64,000 nt of DNA from Acidithiobacillus acidisediminis (GCF_023277115.1 NZ_JALQCS010000001.1:2350001-2414000); one strand, 5' to 3'. Positions 29,353 to 39,890 are shown, numbered from the stretch's first letter. Numbers and translations: made by a program. Notes: generated by a model not told the origin, from the letters alone.

Positions 29353-30273
29353 ATGCCTTATTCTCATTTTGACGCGATCCTGCAGCAGGTTGCCCCCCTC
29401 GACGACATTCCTGTCGCGGTGGTGGATGCGGGGCAAAAGGAGGTGCTAGAAGCCGCCTGTGCCGCCAAGGTGCAGAGCATCGTCGAGCCGATACTGCTGG
29501 GCAAGCAAGTAAAAATCGAAGCGCTATTGCAAGAATTGCACGCCGAGACGGGCTCCTGCCCGTCTTTTCGCATCATCGACCTCCCCAACAGCGAAGCGGC
29601 GGCGGAAGAGGCGGTGCAGATGGTCGAGCGCGGAGAGGCGGCAGCGATCATGAAAGGGCACATCCATAGTGATGCCTTTCTCCATCCGATCCTGGCCAGA
29701 TTGCGCACGGAACGGCGGCTTTCCCATGTCTTTGTCGCCGAGCTGAGCAATTATCCCAAACCGCTGCTGATCACCGATGCCGCCATCAACATCAGCCCCG
29801 ATCTGCTGACCAAGGCGGCGATCCTCCAGAATGCCATTGATCTGGCGCGTATCCTGGGCGTGGAGCAACCCAAGGCGGCGGCCCTGTCGGCGGTAGAGAC
29901 GGTCAACCCGGCCATCGTCTCGACAGTGGATGCCGCCTGCCTGGCAAAAATGGCGGAACGGGGACAGATTCAGCACGCCATCGTCGATGGCCCCCTGGCC
30001 TTCGACAATGCCATCTCGGCACAATCCGCTGCCATCAAGGGCATTCAGAGCCCGGTCGCGGGGGCGGTGGACATCCTTCTTGTACCCGATCTCGTCTCCG
30101 GCAACATCCTCGCGAAGGATCTGGAATACCTGGCCAACGCCAGCTTGGCGGGTATCGTCATGGGCGCCAGGGTGCCCATCATCCTCACCTCCCGCGCCGA
30201 TCCGCCGCGGGCGCGCCTGGTTTCGGCGGCGCTGGCAGCCCTGCTGCATTACGCTCAGGAATCCGCCGCATGA
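29353..30273 (+). CDS. Phosphate acetyl/butyryltransferase family enzyme
   Basis: A 306-residue protein of the PTA_PTB family that transfers acyl groups between CoA and phosphate. Conserved pieces include AAIMKGHIHSDAFLHPIL, the RRLSHVFVAE segment, ITDAAINISPDL and PVAGAVDILLVPDLVSGNIL. It lacks the long N-terminal domain of E. coli Pta and matches the compact Ptb or enoyl-CoA-hydratase-associated form. GGAGAATTGC precedes the start. Its stop overlaps the start of the sugar kinase gene. Confidence 0.85.
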   Translation: MPYSHFDAILQQVAPLDDIPVAVVDAGQKEVLEAACAAKVQSIVEPILLGKQVKIEALLQELHAETGSCPSFRIIDLPNSEAAAEEAVQMVERGEAAAIMKGHIHSDAFLHPILARLRTERRLSHVFVAELSNYPKPLLITDAAINISPDLLTKAAILQNAIDLARILGVEQPKAAALSAVETVNPAIVSTVDAACLAKMAERGQIQHAIVDGPLAFDNAISAQSAAIKGIQSPVAGAVDILLVPDLVSGNILAKDLEYLANASLAGIVMGARVPIILTSRADPPRARLVSAALAALLHYAQESAA

Positions 30274-31235
30274 CTGCCGATACCGCGTGCCACCCTTGTG
30301 CGGATATTGTCACCCTGACCCTGAATCCAGCGGTGGACGTCAGTTACGAATTCGATCATCTGCAGGCCGATCAGAAGACCCATGCCGACAGCACCCGCTT
30401 CGATTCCGGAGGCAACGGCATCAATGTCGCCCGCGCCCTGAAGGAGCTCTTTGTCTGTGCCCACAGTTGCTGCGTGGTGGCCGGACACATCGGTCGCCTG
30501 TTGCAGACCCTGCTGCGCCACAGTCTGGATGATCCCCACTGCATCGAGGTCATCGGCGAGACGCGGATCAACGCGACACTGCTACAGCGGGAGCCGGCAC
30601 GGCAATATGAGGTGACCGGCCCTGGCCCTCTGCTCTCGCCCATGGCCTTACAGGAAGTGCGAGAAAAGGTGGCGAGTCTGGCAGGAACCGGCATCGCGGT
30701 ACTGACCGGTTCGCTACCGCCAGGGGTGCCCCAGGATTTTTACGCACAGATGATCGAGACGTTACGGCACCAGGGCGCGCGAGTAGTACTGGATGCCCAT
30801 GGCGAGGCCTTGCAGCACGGCATTGCCGCACGACCCTTTCTGATCAAACCCAATGCCTTCGAGCTGAGCCAACTCGTGGGTCGGGACCTGCCTCGTCAGG
30901 AGGATCTGGTGCAGGCGGCGGTCCTGCTCCAGCGGCAAGGGGTGCAGGTTGTCTGCGTCTCTCTGGGGGGGGACGGCGCCCTGCTGGTAGGGCCTGAGGG
31001 TATCTTTCATGCCCGTGCCCCGGCCGTCCGCGTCCGTTCCACGGTGGGGGCCGGGGACTCCATGGTCGCAGGCCTGGTCGCCGCCTTTGCCCAAGGGCAA
31101 CGCCCAGAAGAGGCCTTGCGCCTGGCTATCGCCTGCGGCAGCGGTACGGCTGCCCAACCCGGTACAGGGATCTTTTCCCATAATGACCTCGATCCCTTGT
31201 TACGAGAGATCGCGGTGGAGACGCTCAACGTCTGA
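30270..31235 (+). CDS. PfkB-family phosphofructokinase
   Basis: A 321-residue ribokinase-fold kinase. TLTLNPAVDVSYEFD at the N-terminus, SGGNGINVARAL near 48-59, LTGSLPPGVP and the C-terminal anion-hole motif STVGAGDSMVAG place it with 6-phosphofructokinase II and 1-phosphofructokinase. Flanking aldolase, pyruvate kinase and enolase genes support fructose-6-phosphate as substrate, giving fructose-1,6-bisphosphate. 1-phosphofructokinase or tagatose-6-phosphate kinase remain possible. Start and upstream stop overlap (ATGA). Confidence 0.87.
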   Translation: MTADTACHPCADIVTLTLNPAVDVSYEFDHLQADQKTHADSTRFDSGGNGINVARALKELFVCAHSCCVVAGHIGRLLQTLLRHSLDDPHCIEVIGETRINATLLQREPARQYEVTGPGPLLSPMALQEVREKVASLAGTGIAVLTGSLPPGVPQDFYAQMIETLRHQGARVVLDAHGEALQHGIAARPFLIKPNAFELSQLVGRDLPRQEDLVQAAVLLQRQGVQVVCVSLGGDGALLVGPEGIFHARAPAVRVRSTVGAGDSMVAGLVAAFAQGQRPEEALRLAIACGSGTAAQPGTGIFSHNDLDPLLREIAVETLNV

Positions 31236-31247
31236 AAGGAGAACCGT

Positions 31248-32159
31248 ATGAACGCACAACGCAACGCCCCTCTGGGCATTAGCAAGACCGCTGCCAGCCG
31301 CTGGCAGGAAAATTACGAACGCATGACCCAGGGCTCTGGTCATTTGTTCCTGATGGCTGGGGACCAGAAGGTGGAACATCTCAATGATGACTTCGTTGGC
31401 GGGCAAGTAGATGCAGCGGATGCCGATCCGGAACATCTCTTTCGCATTGCCAGCCGCGCCCCCGTGGGATGCTTCGCCACCCAGTTGGGGCTGATCAGCC
31501 AATACGGGCGCGATTATCCCGAGATCCCCTACCTCCTCAAGCTCAACAGCAAGACCCATCTCCTTCCGGGCGCTGAACACGACCCGCGTAGCCGTCAATG
31601 GCAGAGCATGGCCCAGGTTGCAGAGTTTTTGGAGCACGCTGAAGTGCCCGTAGTGGGGGTAGGCTACACCATCTACCCCGGTTCTGAATTCGAGGCGGAG
31701 ATGATGACCGAGGCCGCCCAGCTAATTCATGACGCCCATCAGCTGGGGTTGGTGACGGTGATCTGGGCCTATCCCCGGGGGAAGGCAATTGGCAAGCGCG
31801 AACACGACCCACATCTGATTGCCGGGGCGGCCGGGTTGGTAGCCTGCCTCGGGGCAGACTTCGTCAAGGTCAATCCACCCCTCAACAACGCCGGCGTTGC
31901 CGAAGGGAAACTGTTGGGCGAGGCGGTAGCCGCGGCGGGCAGGACCCAAGTCGTCTGCGCCGGCGGCTCTGAGGTTGCCGGAGAGGCCTTCCTGCGCCGT
32001 CTGGACGAACAGTTGCGCGAGGGCGGCACGGCGGGTTGCGCCACGGGCCGCAACGTCCATCAGCGCAGCGAGGCCGAGGCCATTGCCCTCTGTCGTGCCA
32101 TCCACAGTCTGGTGGTAGAGGGCAAAGGGCTGGACGCCGCCTTGGCAGCGTTGGGCTGA
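31248..32159 (+). CDS. Class I fructose-bisphosphate aldolase, archaeal/DhnA type
   Basis: A 303-residue (beta/alpha)8 enzyme of the DeoC/FbaB/LsrF superfamily. LMAGDQKVEHLND near the N-terminus, VIWAYPRGKAI in the middle, GADFVKVNPP with the probable Schiff-base lysine and VVCAGGSEV as phosphate-binding loop are visible. It likely cleaves or forms fructose-1,6-bisphosphate. AAAGGAG precedes the ATG. It lies between PfkB and pyruvate kinase. Confidence 0.85.
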   Translation: MNAQRNAPLGISKTAASRWQENYERMTQGSGHLFLMAGDQKVEHLNDDFVGGQVDAADADPEHLFRIASRAPVGCFATQLGLISQYGRDYPEIPYLLKLNSKTHLLPGAEHDPRSRQWQSMAQVAEFLEHAEVPVVGVGYTIYPGSEFEAEMMTEAAQLIHDAHQLGLVTVIWAYPRGKAIGKREHDPHLIAGAAGLVACLGADFVKVNPPLNNAGVAEGKLLGEAVAAAGRTQVVCAGGSEVAGEAFLRRLDEQLREGGTAGCATGRNVHQRSEAEAIALCRAIHSLVVEGKGLDAALAALG

Positions 32160-32161
32160 GC

Positions 32162-33634
32162 ATGGGTCTCTTGCCCCGCCACAAGAGCAAGATCGTCTGC
32201 ACCATTGGTCCCGCCTCGGACAAGGCGGCGGTCCTGGAGGCCATGATCCGCGCTGGCATGACGGTGGCGCGGATCAACCTCGCCCACGGCGATATTGTTG
32301 AACACAGACAGCGTATCCGCCGTATTCGCAGCGCAGCGGAGCGAGTCGGCAAACGGGTGGCCATCCTGGCGGACCTGCCCGGACCCAAGATCCGCATCGG
32401 CCAGCTACCTCAGGCCATCATCCTGAAAAAAGGCGAACGAGTTACCTTGGGGCCGGGAGCATACGCTACAGGAAACGGGGCGACGCAGATCCCCTTGGAA
32501 CTACCCGAGCTAGCGCGCCCCCTGCGCCGCGGGGATGACATCTTCCTTGCCGATGGCTTTCTGCATCTGCGGGTGGAGGCTCACGGGCCGGACAATACCA
32601 TCCACTGTCGCGTCGTGATCGGTGGTGAGTTGCGCTCCCACAAGGGCGTCAACCTGCCCGGACTGATGCTGGCGGGCAGCGCTCTCACCCAGCAGGACCG
32701 TGAGCTACTGCGCGCCATTCTGCCCTGCGGGGTCGATGGCATCAGTGTCTCCTTCGTCGAAAATGCCGAGGATCTGCACAACGCCCGCCACCTGGCTGCG
32801 GAACTGGGCTATGCACCCTTTCTGGTGGCCAAGATCGAACGCCAGCGGGCAGTGCGCCATCTGCCAGAGATCCTGGATGCCTGTGACGGCATCATGGTAG
32901 CGCGGGGGGATCTCGGCGTAGAAACGCCCATTCCGAGCATTGCCCGGCAACAGAAACGCATCATCCATCAGGCCCGGGAGGCTGGCAAAGCGGTGATCAC
33001 CGCCACCCAGATGTTGGAATCCATGGTACAGAACGCTCGTCCGACCCGAGCCGAGGTGACGGATGTCGCCAATGCCATTCTCGATGGCAGTGATGCGGTA
33101 ATGCTCTCGGAAGAATCGGCCATGGGACAATATCCCGTGGACAGCGTGCGCATGATGGCCCGTATTGCCCGGGATATCGAAGGGTCGGAATTCTCCCCGC
33201 GCGGGCTGCCTTGCCCCAAAGGCAGCAACGTAGCCGTGGAGGCCGTGATTGCCTGCGATGTGCGCTCGGCAACCCAGATGCTGCGGCCGATCTTCATTGT
33301 CACCCCCACAGAAACCGGCGCCACGGCGGCACGCATCGCCCGCCTGCGTCCTGACGCCTGGATCCTGGCCCCCAGCCGCCATCCGGAAACCTGTCAACGC
33401 CTCTGTTTCTACGCCGGCGTCTACCCCCTCGATTTGGATCCGGGCAGTGACGGGTGGGAACCTGCTGTGCGCAGCTGGCTGGCAGAACAGGGCTGGCGGC
33501 AGGGGCGCATCCTCCTCACCCAGGGACCGAGCCTGGGTCACCCGGGGGGCACCAATCGTCTCGAGGTCATTGACCTCGCCATCCCGGAATACCCCGTCTA
33601 CAGCAATGGAGATGCCCATGGAAAGCCTGATTGA
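32162..33634 (+). CDS. pyk: Pyruvate kinase
   Basis: A 490-residue enzyme converting PEP and ADP to pyruvate and [16 protein letters not shown] at the N-terminus, [11 protein letters not shown], the signature [23 protein letters not shown] with the catalytic-loop region and a full C-terminal allosteric domain are present. The family sequence around NFSHGD reads INLAHGD here. I start at the ATG at 32162, three bases after the aldolase stop. Its 3' end overlaps the enolase start. Confidence 0.95.
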   Translation: MGLLPRHKSKIVCTIGPASDKAAVLEAMIRAGMTVARINLAHGDIVEHRQRIRRIRSAAERVGKRVAILADLPGPKIRIGQLPQAIILKKGERVTLGPGAYATGNGATQIPLELPELARPLRRGDDIFLADGFLHLRVEAHGPDNTIHCRVVIGGELRSHKGVNLPGLMLAGSALTQQDRELLRAILPCGVDGISVSFVENAEDLHNARHLAAELGYAPFLVAKIERQRAVRHLPEILDACDGIMVARGDLGVETPIPSIARQQKRIIHQAREAGKAVITATQMLESMVQNARPTRAEVTDVANAILDGSDAVMLSEESAMGQYPVDSVRMMARIARDIEGSEFSPRGLPCPKGSNVAVEAVIACDVRSATQMLRPIFIVTPTETGATAARIARLRPDAWILAPSRHPETCQRLCFYAGVYPLDLDPGSDGWEPAVRSWLAEQGWRQGRILLTQGPSLGHPGGTNRLEVIDLAIPEYPVYSNGDAHGKPD

Positions 33635-34913
33635 AGACATCATCGCCCGCGAGATTCTGGATTCTCGCGGTAATCCCACCGTCGAGGCGGAGGTTTTGCT
33701 CACCGATGGCAGCCGTGCTCGCGCCGCCGTGCCCTCGGGTGCCTCGACGGGAAGCCGTGAGGCCCTGGAACTGCGTGACCAGGACCCGGCGCGCTATGGC
33801 GGTAAAGGGGTGCGGAAGATCATCGAGCACATCGAAGAGGAAATTGCCCCCAATCTCATCGATCTCGACGCCAGTGCCCAGAAGATGATCGACGATACCC
33901 TGCTGGGTCTCGACGGGACCGCCAACAAGTCACGCCTTGGGGCCAATGCGCTGTTGGCCGTTTCCTTGGCCTGCGCGCGCGCCGCCGCCGAGAGCAAGGA
34001 TCTGCCTCTCTACGCCTACCTGGGTGGCCCCAGTGCTACGCGCCTGCCCGTGCCCTGCCTCAATGTCCTGAATGGCGGTGTGCATGCTCACTGGCAGGGG
34101 GCGGATTTTCAGGAAACCATGCTCGTGCCTTATGGTGCTGATTCCTTCCGCGAGGCCATCCGCTGGGGCGCGGAGATCTACCACACCCTGCAGAGTCTGC
34201 TCCTGGAAAAGCACCTGAGCGTGGGCGTTGGCGACGAGGGCGGCTTTGCACCGGCGGTGCAGTCCAATCACCAGACCCTGGATCTCTTGCTCAGCGCCAT
34301 CGAAAAGGCGGGCTTCACCCCTGGCAAGGACTGTGGCATCGCTATCGATCCGGCATCGTCGGAGTTCTACCGCGATGGGAAATATCAACTCCACACGGAA
34401 AATCGCGCCGTCAACAGCGAGGAAATGGTCGAATACTACGTCAAACTGGTCAACGACTACCCCATCGTCCTGCTGGAAGACGGTCTGGCCGAAGACGATT
34501 GGGCGTCGTGGAAAACCCTCAATGCCCGCCTCGGCGATCGGATCGAGCTGGTGGGGGACGATATCTTCTGCACCAACCCCGAGATCATCGCCCGCGGCAT
34601 TGCGGACAATATCGCCAACTCGGTACTGATCAAACTCAACCAGATCGGCACCGTCAGCGAAACCTTCGCCGCCACGCGCCTGGCCCAGTTCCATGGCTGG
34701 GGAGCCTTCGTTTCCCACCGCTCCGGGGAGACCACCGATGACTTCATCTCCGATCTCACCGTCGCCCTCGACACCGGGCACCTCAAATCCGGCGCCCCCT
34801 GTCGTGGCGAGCGGGTGGCGAAATACAACCAGCTCCTGCGCATCGAGGAAGAACTGGGTACCGCTGCGACCTATGCGGGCGCCCGGGCCTTTGTCCGTCC
34901 GCCCCGCAGCTAA
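33618..34913 (+). CDS. eno: Enolase
   Basis: A 431-residue enzyme interconverting 2-phosphoglycerate and PEP. Catalytic and metal residues are kept: GAST loop, GGVHAH histidine, DFQET glutamate, GDEGG, AIDPAS, LLEDGL, LVGDD, LIKLNQ lysine and SHRSGET. The usual HADNN after the first His reads HAHWQ, so it is somewhat divergent. The ATG at 33618 has GGAG six bases upstream; the gene overlaps the pyk 3' end by 17 bases. It closes the forward glycolytic run. Confidence 0.95.
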   Translation: MESLIEDIIAREILDSRGNPTVEAEVLLTDGSRARAAVPSGASTGSREALELRDQDPARYGGKGVRKIIEHIEEEIAPNLIDLDASAQKMIDDTLLGLDGTANKSRLGANALLAVSLACARAAAESKDLPLYAYLGGPSATRLPVPCLNVLNGGVHAHWQGADFQETMLVPYGADSFREAIRWGAEIYHTLQSLLLEKHLSVGVGDEGGFAPAVQSNHQTLDLLLSAIEKAGFTPGKDCGIAIDPASSEFYRDGKYQLHTENRAVNSEEMVEYYVKLVNDYPIVLLEDGLAEDDWASWKTLNARLGDRIELVGDDIFCTNPEIIARGIADNIANSVLIKLNQIGTVSETFAATRLAQFHGWGAFVSHRSGETTDDFISDLTVALDTGHLKSGAPCRGERVAKYNQLLRIEEELGTAATYAGARAFVRPPRS

Positions 34914-34938
34914 ACCTCAGCTCGACCCGGCCCCTGCC

Positions 34939-36318
34939 TCAAAAAAGGCTACGGGCCGCCTTGCCAATCCCTTCCGCCGACATCGGGTGTTGATCGGCAA
35001 AGCGCGCCAGATCATAGGCTGTCGCCCCCATCTGCAGGGCGGTGCCAAGCTGGCCGATCAGGTTGCCCGCATCGATACCCACAACCCAGGCACCCAACAA
35101 GCGCAAGGAGTCTGTCTCGAAGAAGAGGCGGATCTCCCCCTCCGTTCGGTCCAGAATCTGGGCACGGGAATCTTCGGCAAACGCGTAGTGCCCCTCGAGC
35201 AGATCTTTCCCTTCCACCTTGGCGGGGGTCATGCCGATGTACGCCGCTGCTGGAAGGGTGAAGATCGTCGTCGGCACGGTATGAAAATCGGCATAATCCT
35301 GGGGCACATTGCCGGCCAGAATGTTGTGCGCCGCCACCAAAGACTGACGTACTGCAGCGTGAAACAAAGGCACTCGACCATTCACGTCGCCAGCCGCATA
35401 GATATGGGGATAGCGGGTCTGTAGGCTCGCCGCGACCTGGATGCCATGCCGATCGTGGGCAATCCCCAGGTAATCGCAGCCCTCCGGCACCACGGGGGAG
35501 CGACCCACGGCGAGGAGCACCACCTCGGCCTGGGCATGTTCCTCTGGCCCTCCGCGCTTCCAGACCACCGTCCGCAGCGCACCCTGTGCCTCGATGCGTT
35601 GCACGTCCACGTCGGTCAGAATCTGCAGGGATGCTGGCAATAAGGGCTGCAGCAACGCGACCATGCCGGGGTCCATGCCGTTCAGGATCTGCTCGCCTTT
35701 CTGCAACAGGGTCACCTGACTACCGAGCTGAGCAAAAAAGGACGCCGTTTCGAGACCAATATAACCGCCGCCGATGACGATCAGACGCGGGGGCAGCTTG
35801 CGTAGCGCCGGCTCCGGCTTGTAGAGGTCATGACTGGTCAGACAATATTCTGCCCCAGGAATGGGCGGCACAAAGACGTCTGAGCCACTGGCAATCAAAA
35901 TGTGCGCACAATGAATCTTCTCGCTGCCTTGGTCATCATTAATCTGGACCGTGTGCGGATCCAAGATACGGACAACGCCCTTGCGCAAGGTAATATTGGG
36001 TGCTGCGGCAAGCTCCTGGGCATGCTGATCATAGCGGCGTTGCTGTACTCGATCTTTGTGTTCGATGATGGCTGCGTAGTCTGCCTTGACCGTCATCAAA
36101 CCAAGTTGCGGGTGGAATCGCTGGACGTCGGCAGTCAAGTTGGCCATCTCGCGCACTGCCTTGGATGGGACACAGCCTTCGTAGAGGCAATTGCCGCTCA
36201 TTACTCCCTTGGGGTCGACCATCAGCACCTTCCGCCCCGCCCGCGCGAGACGAAAGGCTGCGGGATAGGCCGCGCCCCCTGCCCCAATGCACAGTAGATC
36301 CACCTGCCGCTCGCTCAT
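34939..36318 (-). CDS. Dihydrolipoamide dehydrogenase-like pyridine nucleotide-disulfide oxidoreductase
   Basis: A 459-residue FAD enzyme. The N-terminal FAD motif is CIGAGGAAYPAAFRLARAG, the redox-active pair lies in GNCLYEGCVPSK, the NAD motif is VIGGGYIGLETASFFAQLG and the C-terminal dimer segment has QHPMSAEG. The family usually reads HxHPxxSE, so the first His is absent while the catalytic His-Pro and Glu remain. It could be Lpd, a mercuric-reductase-like or a CoA/thiol reductase. No lipoyl-complex subunits are adjacent. The ATG at 36318 follows AGGAGATCAGGA. Confidence 0.8.
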   Translation of the reverse strand: MSERQVDLLCIGAGGAAYPAAFRLARAGRKVLMVDPKGVMSGNCLYEGCVPSKAVREMANLTADVQRFHPQLGLMTVKADYAAIIEHKDRVQQRRYDQHAQELAAAPNITLRKGVVRILDPHTVQINDDQGSEKIHCAHILIASGSDVFVPPIPGAEYCLTSHDLYKPEPALRKLPPRLIVIGGGYIGLETASFFAQLGSQVTLLQKGEQILNGMDPGMVALLQPLLPASLQILTDVDVQRIEAQGALRTVVWKRGGPEEHAQAEVVLLAVGRSPVVPEGCDYLGIAHDRHGIQVAASLQTRYPHIYAAGDVNGRVPLFHAAVRQSLVAAHNILAGNVPQDYADFHTVPTTIFTLPAAAYIGMTPAKVEGKDLLEGHYAFAEDSRAQILDRTEGEIRLFFETDSLRLLGAWVVGIDAGNLIGQLGTALQMGATAYDLARFADQHPMSAEGIGKAARSLF

Positions 36319-36336
36319 TCCTGATCTCCTGATCTG

Positions 36337-36342
36337 ATTATA
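36337..36342 (-). promoter_or_regulatory. Candidate -10 box for the Lpd-like gene
   Basis: On the reverse strand TATAAT occurs 19 bases before the start codon, within an AT-rich stretch. No good -35 is seen 16-18 bases away, so this is weak. The same 107-base gap must hold the divergent glgP promoter. Confidence 0.25.
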
Positions 36343-36425
36343 CACTATACACCATAGCATTCTTTGCCATGCGCTGCTGACGGTCTGTTCTACACTTACA
36401 GTGCGAGTATAAGGAGGATTCGACC

Positions 36426-38951
36426 ATGAAAATTACGCCGTCCTATGTATTGCCGGACATGCCCGAGGCCTTGGACGGATTGACGGAATTGGCGTTGGAT
36501 TTGCGTTGGTCCTGGAGCTATCGCAGTGATGTGCTCTGGGAGCGCCTCGATCCAACACTCTGGGAACGGACCAGAAATCCCTGGCTTTTATTGCAGAATC
36601 TGGAGGCGAACACGGTTGACCGTCTCGCCCGCGATCGCGAGTTTCTGGACCTGTTACAAGAGCAACTGCAACGACATCGGCAAGAAAATCGTGGGGAGCA
36701 TTGGTTCCAAAAAACGTTTCCGGCGTCCTCCCTGCAGCAGGTAGCCTATTTCAGCATGGAATTTGGCTTGTCTGAAGCCCTACCCATCTACTCCGGCGGC
36801 CTGGGTATTCTAGCCGGAGACGTCCTCAAAACCGCCAGCGACCTGGGAGTACCCATGGTCGGGATCGGAATCCTCTGGCAGCAGGGATATTTTCGCCAAA
36901 GCCTCGATGCCTGTGGCCGGCAGCTCGAACTCTACCCCTATAACGACCCCACACAGCTGCCCATCGTCCCCGTACGTGACAGCGAAGGCCAGTGGTTGCG
37001 TCTGGAACTGCCTTTTCCCGGCCGCAAGGTGAATCTGCGCGCTTGGCAGGCACAGGTGGGCGGGGTTCCGCTCTACCTGCTCGACAGCAACGACCCACTG
37101 AATAGCCCCGCCGACCGCGGTATCACGGCAGAACTTTATGGCGGTGGTTCGGAAAACCGCCTGCAACAGGAGATTTGCCTGGGGGTCGGCGGCTGGATGT
37201 TGCTGCGCCACCTAGGCATAGAGGTCGATATCTGCCATCTGAATGAGGGGCACGCCGCCTTTGCCATATTGGCGCGCACATACAGCCACATGCAAGATCA
37301 TGGCAGCGACTTTCAATGTGCCCTGAACGCCACCCGCGCGGGCAATGTATTCACCACTCACACGCCGGTGGCGGCGGGCTTTGATCGCTTTGCACCAGAA
37401 CTCATCACCCGCTATGTCGAAGGGGCACCGGCAATCTTCGGGGTCGATCTGCAACACATTCTCGCCTTGGGACGGGCCAATCCCGATGATGTCCAGGAAC
37501 CCTTCAATATGGCCTGGCTGGCGATCCACGGCAGTATTGAAGTCAACGGGGTCAGTGAACTGCACGGCGCCGTGAGCCGCCAACTTTTCCAAGCGCTCTT
37601 TCCGCGCTGGCCAACGAACGAAGTCCCGGTTTCCTCCATTACCAATGGCGTGCATGTTCCCTCCTGGGATAATGCCGAGGCCGATACCCTGTGGAGTCGG
37701 CACTGTGGCGAGCAACGTTGGCTGGGAGATCTGCAAGAGATCAGCAGCAAGTTTGCGCAGGTGACTGATGCCGAGTTGTGGCAACTGCGGGCACAGGGAC
37801 GCCAACATCTGATTGAATTTGCCCGTCGTGTCCTGCAACGCCAACTCGCCATAGCGCATTATCCGCAGCAGGAAATCGACGCCGCCTGCTTGGTTCTCGA
37901 CCCCAATACCCTGACCATTGGTTTTGCGCGTCGCTTCACCGCCTACAAACGCCCCAATCTCCTGCTCAGCGACCCTGATCGGCTATATCGCATCCTCAGT
38001 GATCCCCGTCACCCGGTGCAATTGCTGATTGCTGGCAAGGCCCACCCGCGCGATGGCGACGGCAAGGCGATGATCCAGGAATGGACGCAGTTCATCCGTC
38101 GCCACCCTGACATTTTTCACAAAGTCGTGTTCCTTGCCGACTATGACATGCTGGTAGCAGAACAACTCGTGCAGGGGGTCGACGTCTGGATCAATACCCC
38201 GCGCCGCCCCTGGGAGGCGAGTGGCACCAGTGGCATGAAGGTCTTGGTGAATGGTGGCCTGAATTTTTCCGAACTGGATGGCTGGTGGGCGGAGGCATAT
38301 AGCCCCGATGTCGGCTGGGCCTTGGGAGATCGGCAGGAGCACCCAGCGGATCCGGCCTGGGACTTGCAGGAAGCCGCCCAACTCTATCAGACGATCGAAC
38401 AAGAGATCGCGCCGCTCTTTTATCAAGCGCGCGATGATAATGGTTGTCCCTGTGCTTGGGTGGCGAAAATGCGGGCCAGCATGGCCAACTTGACGCCGCG
38501 TTTCAGCAGCCACCGCATGTTGCAAGAGTATGTTCAGAAACTTTATCTACCCGCCGCAAAACGCGTCCGCGAGCGCGCATCCTTGAAAACGTTGCAAGAC
38601 ATTTGTACGTGGCAGAACCATCTACGCGCCCACTGGCACGGATTGCGTTTTGGCGAGCTGCATTGCGACGACAGTGGAGAAGAATTGCAGTTTCAGATGC
38701 ACGTCTATCTGGATGACATTCCACCCGAGATGGTCCGGGTAGAGCTGTTTGCCAATGGCTTGGAAACTTCTACGCCAGAGCTGCATCCCATGGAGCGTCA
38801 CGAGACCTTGAGTGGCGCTGTGCATAGTTACAATTATCGCTGCCAAATTCCGAAGCGCCGCCCGGTTTCAGATTTCACCCCGCGTATTGTACCCCGGCAT
38901 CCGCTCTGTCTGGTGCCGCTGGAAAACAATGCGATTCTCTGGTACCGATAA
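36426..38951 (+). CDS. glgP: Alpha-glucan (glycogen/maltodextrin) phosphorylase
   Basis: An 841-residue GT35 enzyme of the short, DUF3417-containing subgroup that releases glucose-1-phosphate from glycogen. It has the N-terminal LALDLRWSWSYRSDVLW, YFSMEFGLSEALPIYSGGLG, NEGHAAF, and the pyridoxal-phosphate segment EASGTSGMKVLVNGGLNF with the cofactor lysine. AAGGAGG precedes the ATG. A fructokinase gene follows after three bases, so this pair likely mobilises stored glucan. Confidence 0.95.
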   Translation: MKITPSYVLPDMPEALDGLTELALDLRWSWSYRSDVLWERLDPTLWERTRNPWLLLQNLEANTVDRLARDREFLDLLQEQLQRHRQENRGEHWFQKTFPASSLQQVAYFSMEFGLSEALPIYSGGLGILAGDVLKTASDLGVPMVGIGILWQQGYFRQSLDACGRQLELYPYNDPTQLPIVPVRDSEGQWLRLELPFPGRKVNLRAWQAQVGGVPLYLLDSNDPLNSPADRGITAELYGGGSENRLQQEICLGVGGWMLLRHLGIEVDICHLNEGHAAFAILARTYSHMQDHGSDFQCALNATRAGNVFTTHTPVAAGFDRFAPELITRYVEGAPAIFGVDLQHILALGRANPDDVQEPFNMAWLAIHGSIEVNGVSELHGAVSRQLFQALFPRWPTNEVPVSSITNGVHVPSWDNAEADTLWSRHCGEQRWLGDLQEISSKFAQVTDAELWQLRAQGRQHLIEFARRVLQRQLAIAHYPQQEIDAACLVLDPNTLTIGFARRFTAYKRPNLLLSDPDRLYRILSDPRHPVQLLIAGKAHPRDGDGKAMIQEWTQFIRRHPDIFHKVVFLADYDMLVAEQLVQGVDVWINTPRRPWEASGTSGMKVLVNGGLNFSELDGWWAEAYSPDVGWALGDRQEHPADPAWDLQEAAQLYQTIEQEIAPLFYQARDDNGCPCAWVAKMRASMANLTPRFSSHRMLQEYVQKLYLPAAKRVRERASLKTLQDICTWQNHLRAHWHGLRFGELHCDDSGEELQFQMHVYLDDIPPEMVRVELFANGLETSTPELHPMERHETLSGAVHSYNYRCQIPKRRPVSDFTPRIVPRHPLCLVPLENNAILWYR

Positions 38952-38954
38952 AGC

Positions 38955-39833
38955 ATGCAAGAGCCGTGGATCCTCTTTGGCGAGGTACTCTTTGACGTCT
39001 TTGCCAGTGGCAAGCGCCTGGGGGGCGCCCCCTTCAACGTCGCCTGCCACTTGGCTGGACTTGGGGCGACGCCGCTCTTCGTCAGCCGGGTGGGGACAGA
39101 CGCCGATGGCGATGCGGTCTGCACCCAGTTGCGACGCTTGGGGATGAGCAATATCGGGCTACAGCGAGACTCCCATCTGCCTACGGGACAGGTTCTGGTG
39201 CATGAGGATGCATCCGGACACCAGTTCGAGATCCTCCCCGACCAGGCCTATGACGCGATTGAGCCTTCCCTGCTGGGCACGGCTCTGGCGCAAAAACCCT
39301 CCCTACTCTATCACGGAACCCTGGCCCTGCGCGGTGCCTCCCGCCATGCCTGGCGCTCATTGTGCGCGGAGATTCCGCAGCGTTTTGTGGATATCAACCT
39401 GCGTGCCCCCTACTGGGATCGCGCCCTACTGGAAGAGATCTTACCAGAAACACAAACGCTCAAGCTCAATCGCGAAGAACTCGCTATCGTCAGCGAGCTG
39501 TTCGGGTATCGGGAAGCGGGCATCGAGCCCCGTCTCGCCGCTATCGCGCGCCAGTTCGACATTGGCGAAATCCTCCTGACGCAAGACAGCGACGGCGCCA
39601 CCTACTGGAATCCGCAACAGGTTCTGCACGCCCCCTCCCACGTCCGCAACATCCTCAATACGGTCGGCGCTGGCGACGCCTTTGCAGCAGGTTGGTTGTA
39701 TGCCCGTGCCCAAGACCAAGACCCGCAGGCGGCGCTGCAGTTTGCGAACCGCATGGCTGCAGCGGTCTGCGCGTTACCCGGTGCACTGCCGGAAGACGCG
39801 CAGTTTTACACTCAATTGCACGATTTTTGCTAG
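38955..39833 (+). CDS. PfkB-family sugar kinase (fructokinase-like)
   Basis: A 292-residue ribokinase-fold kinase. FGEVLFDVFASGKRLGGAPF, NVACHLAGLG and FVSRVGTDADGDAV at the N-terminus and NTVGAGDAFAAGWLYA with the catalytic Asp near the C-terminus match bacterial fructokinases. It lies three bases after glgP in one transcript and is followed by a strong terminator. Confidence 0.87.
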   Translation: MQEPWILFGEVLFDVFASGKRLGGAPFNVACHLAGLGATPLFVSRVGTDADGDAVCTQLRRLGMSNIGLQRDSHLPTGQVLVHEDASGHQFEILPDQAYDAIEPSLLGTALAQKPSLLYHGTLALRGASRHAWRSLCAEIPQRFVDINLRAPYWDRALLEEILPETQTLKLNREELAIVSELFGYREAGIEPRLAAIARQFDIGEILLTQDSDGATYWNPQQVLHAPSHVRNILNTVGAGDAFAAGWLYARAQDQDPQAALQFANRMAAAVCALPGALPEDAQFYTQLHDFC

Positions 39834-39853
39834 ATCATGATTGACAATGGCGT

Positions 39854-39890
39854 CCTCGCTTCTGCCCCGCGGAAGCGAGGTTTTCTTTTT
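39854..39890 (+). terminator. Intrinsic terminator between the fructokinase and nasS genes
   Basis: CCTCGCTTC (39854-39862) pairs with GAAGCGAGG (39872-39880) and is followed by TTTTCTTTTT. It ends the glgP-fructokinase unit. Only 21 bases separate it from nasS, too few for a separate promoter, so it could also act as a nasS attenuator. Confidence 0.85.
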
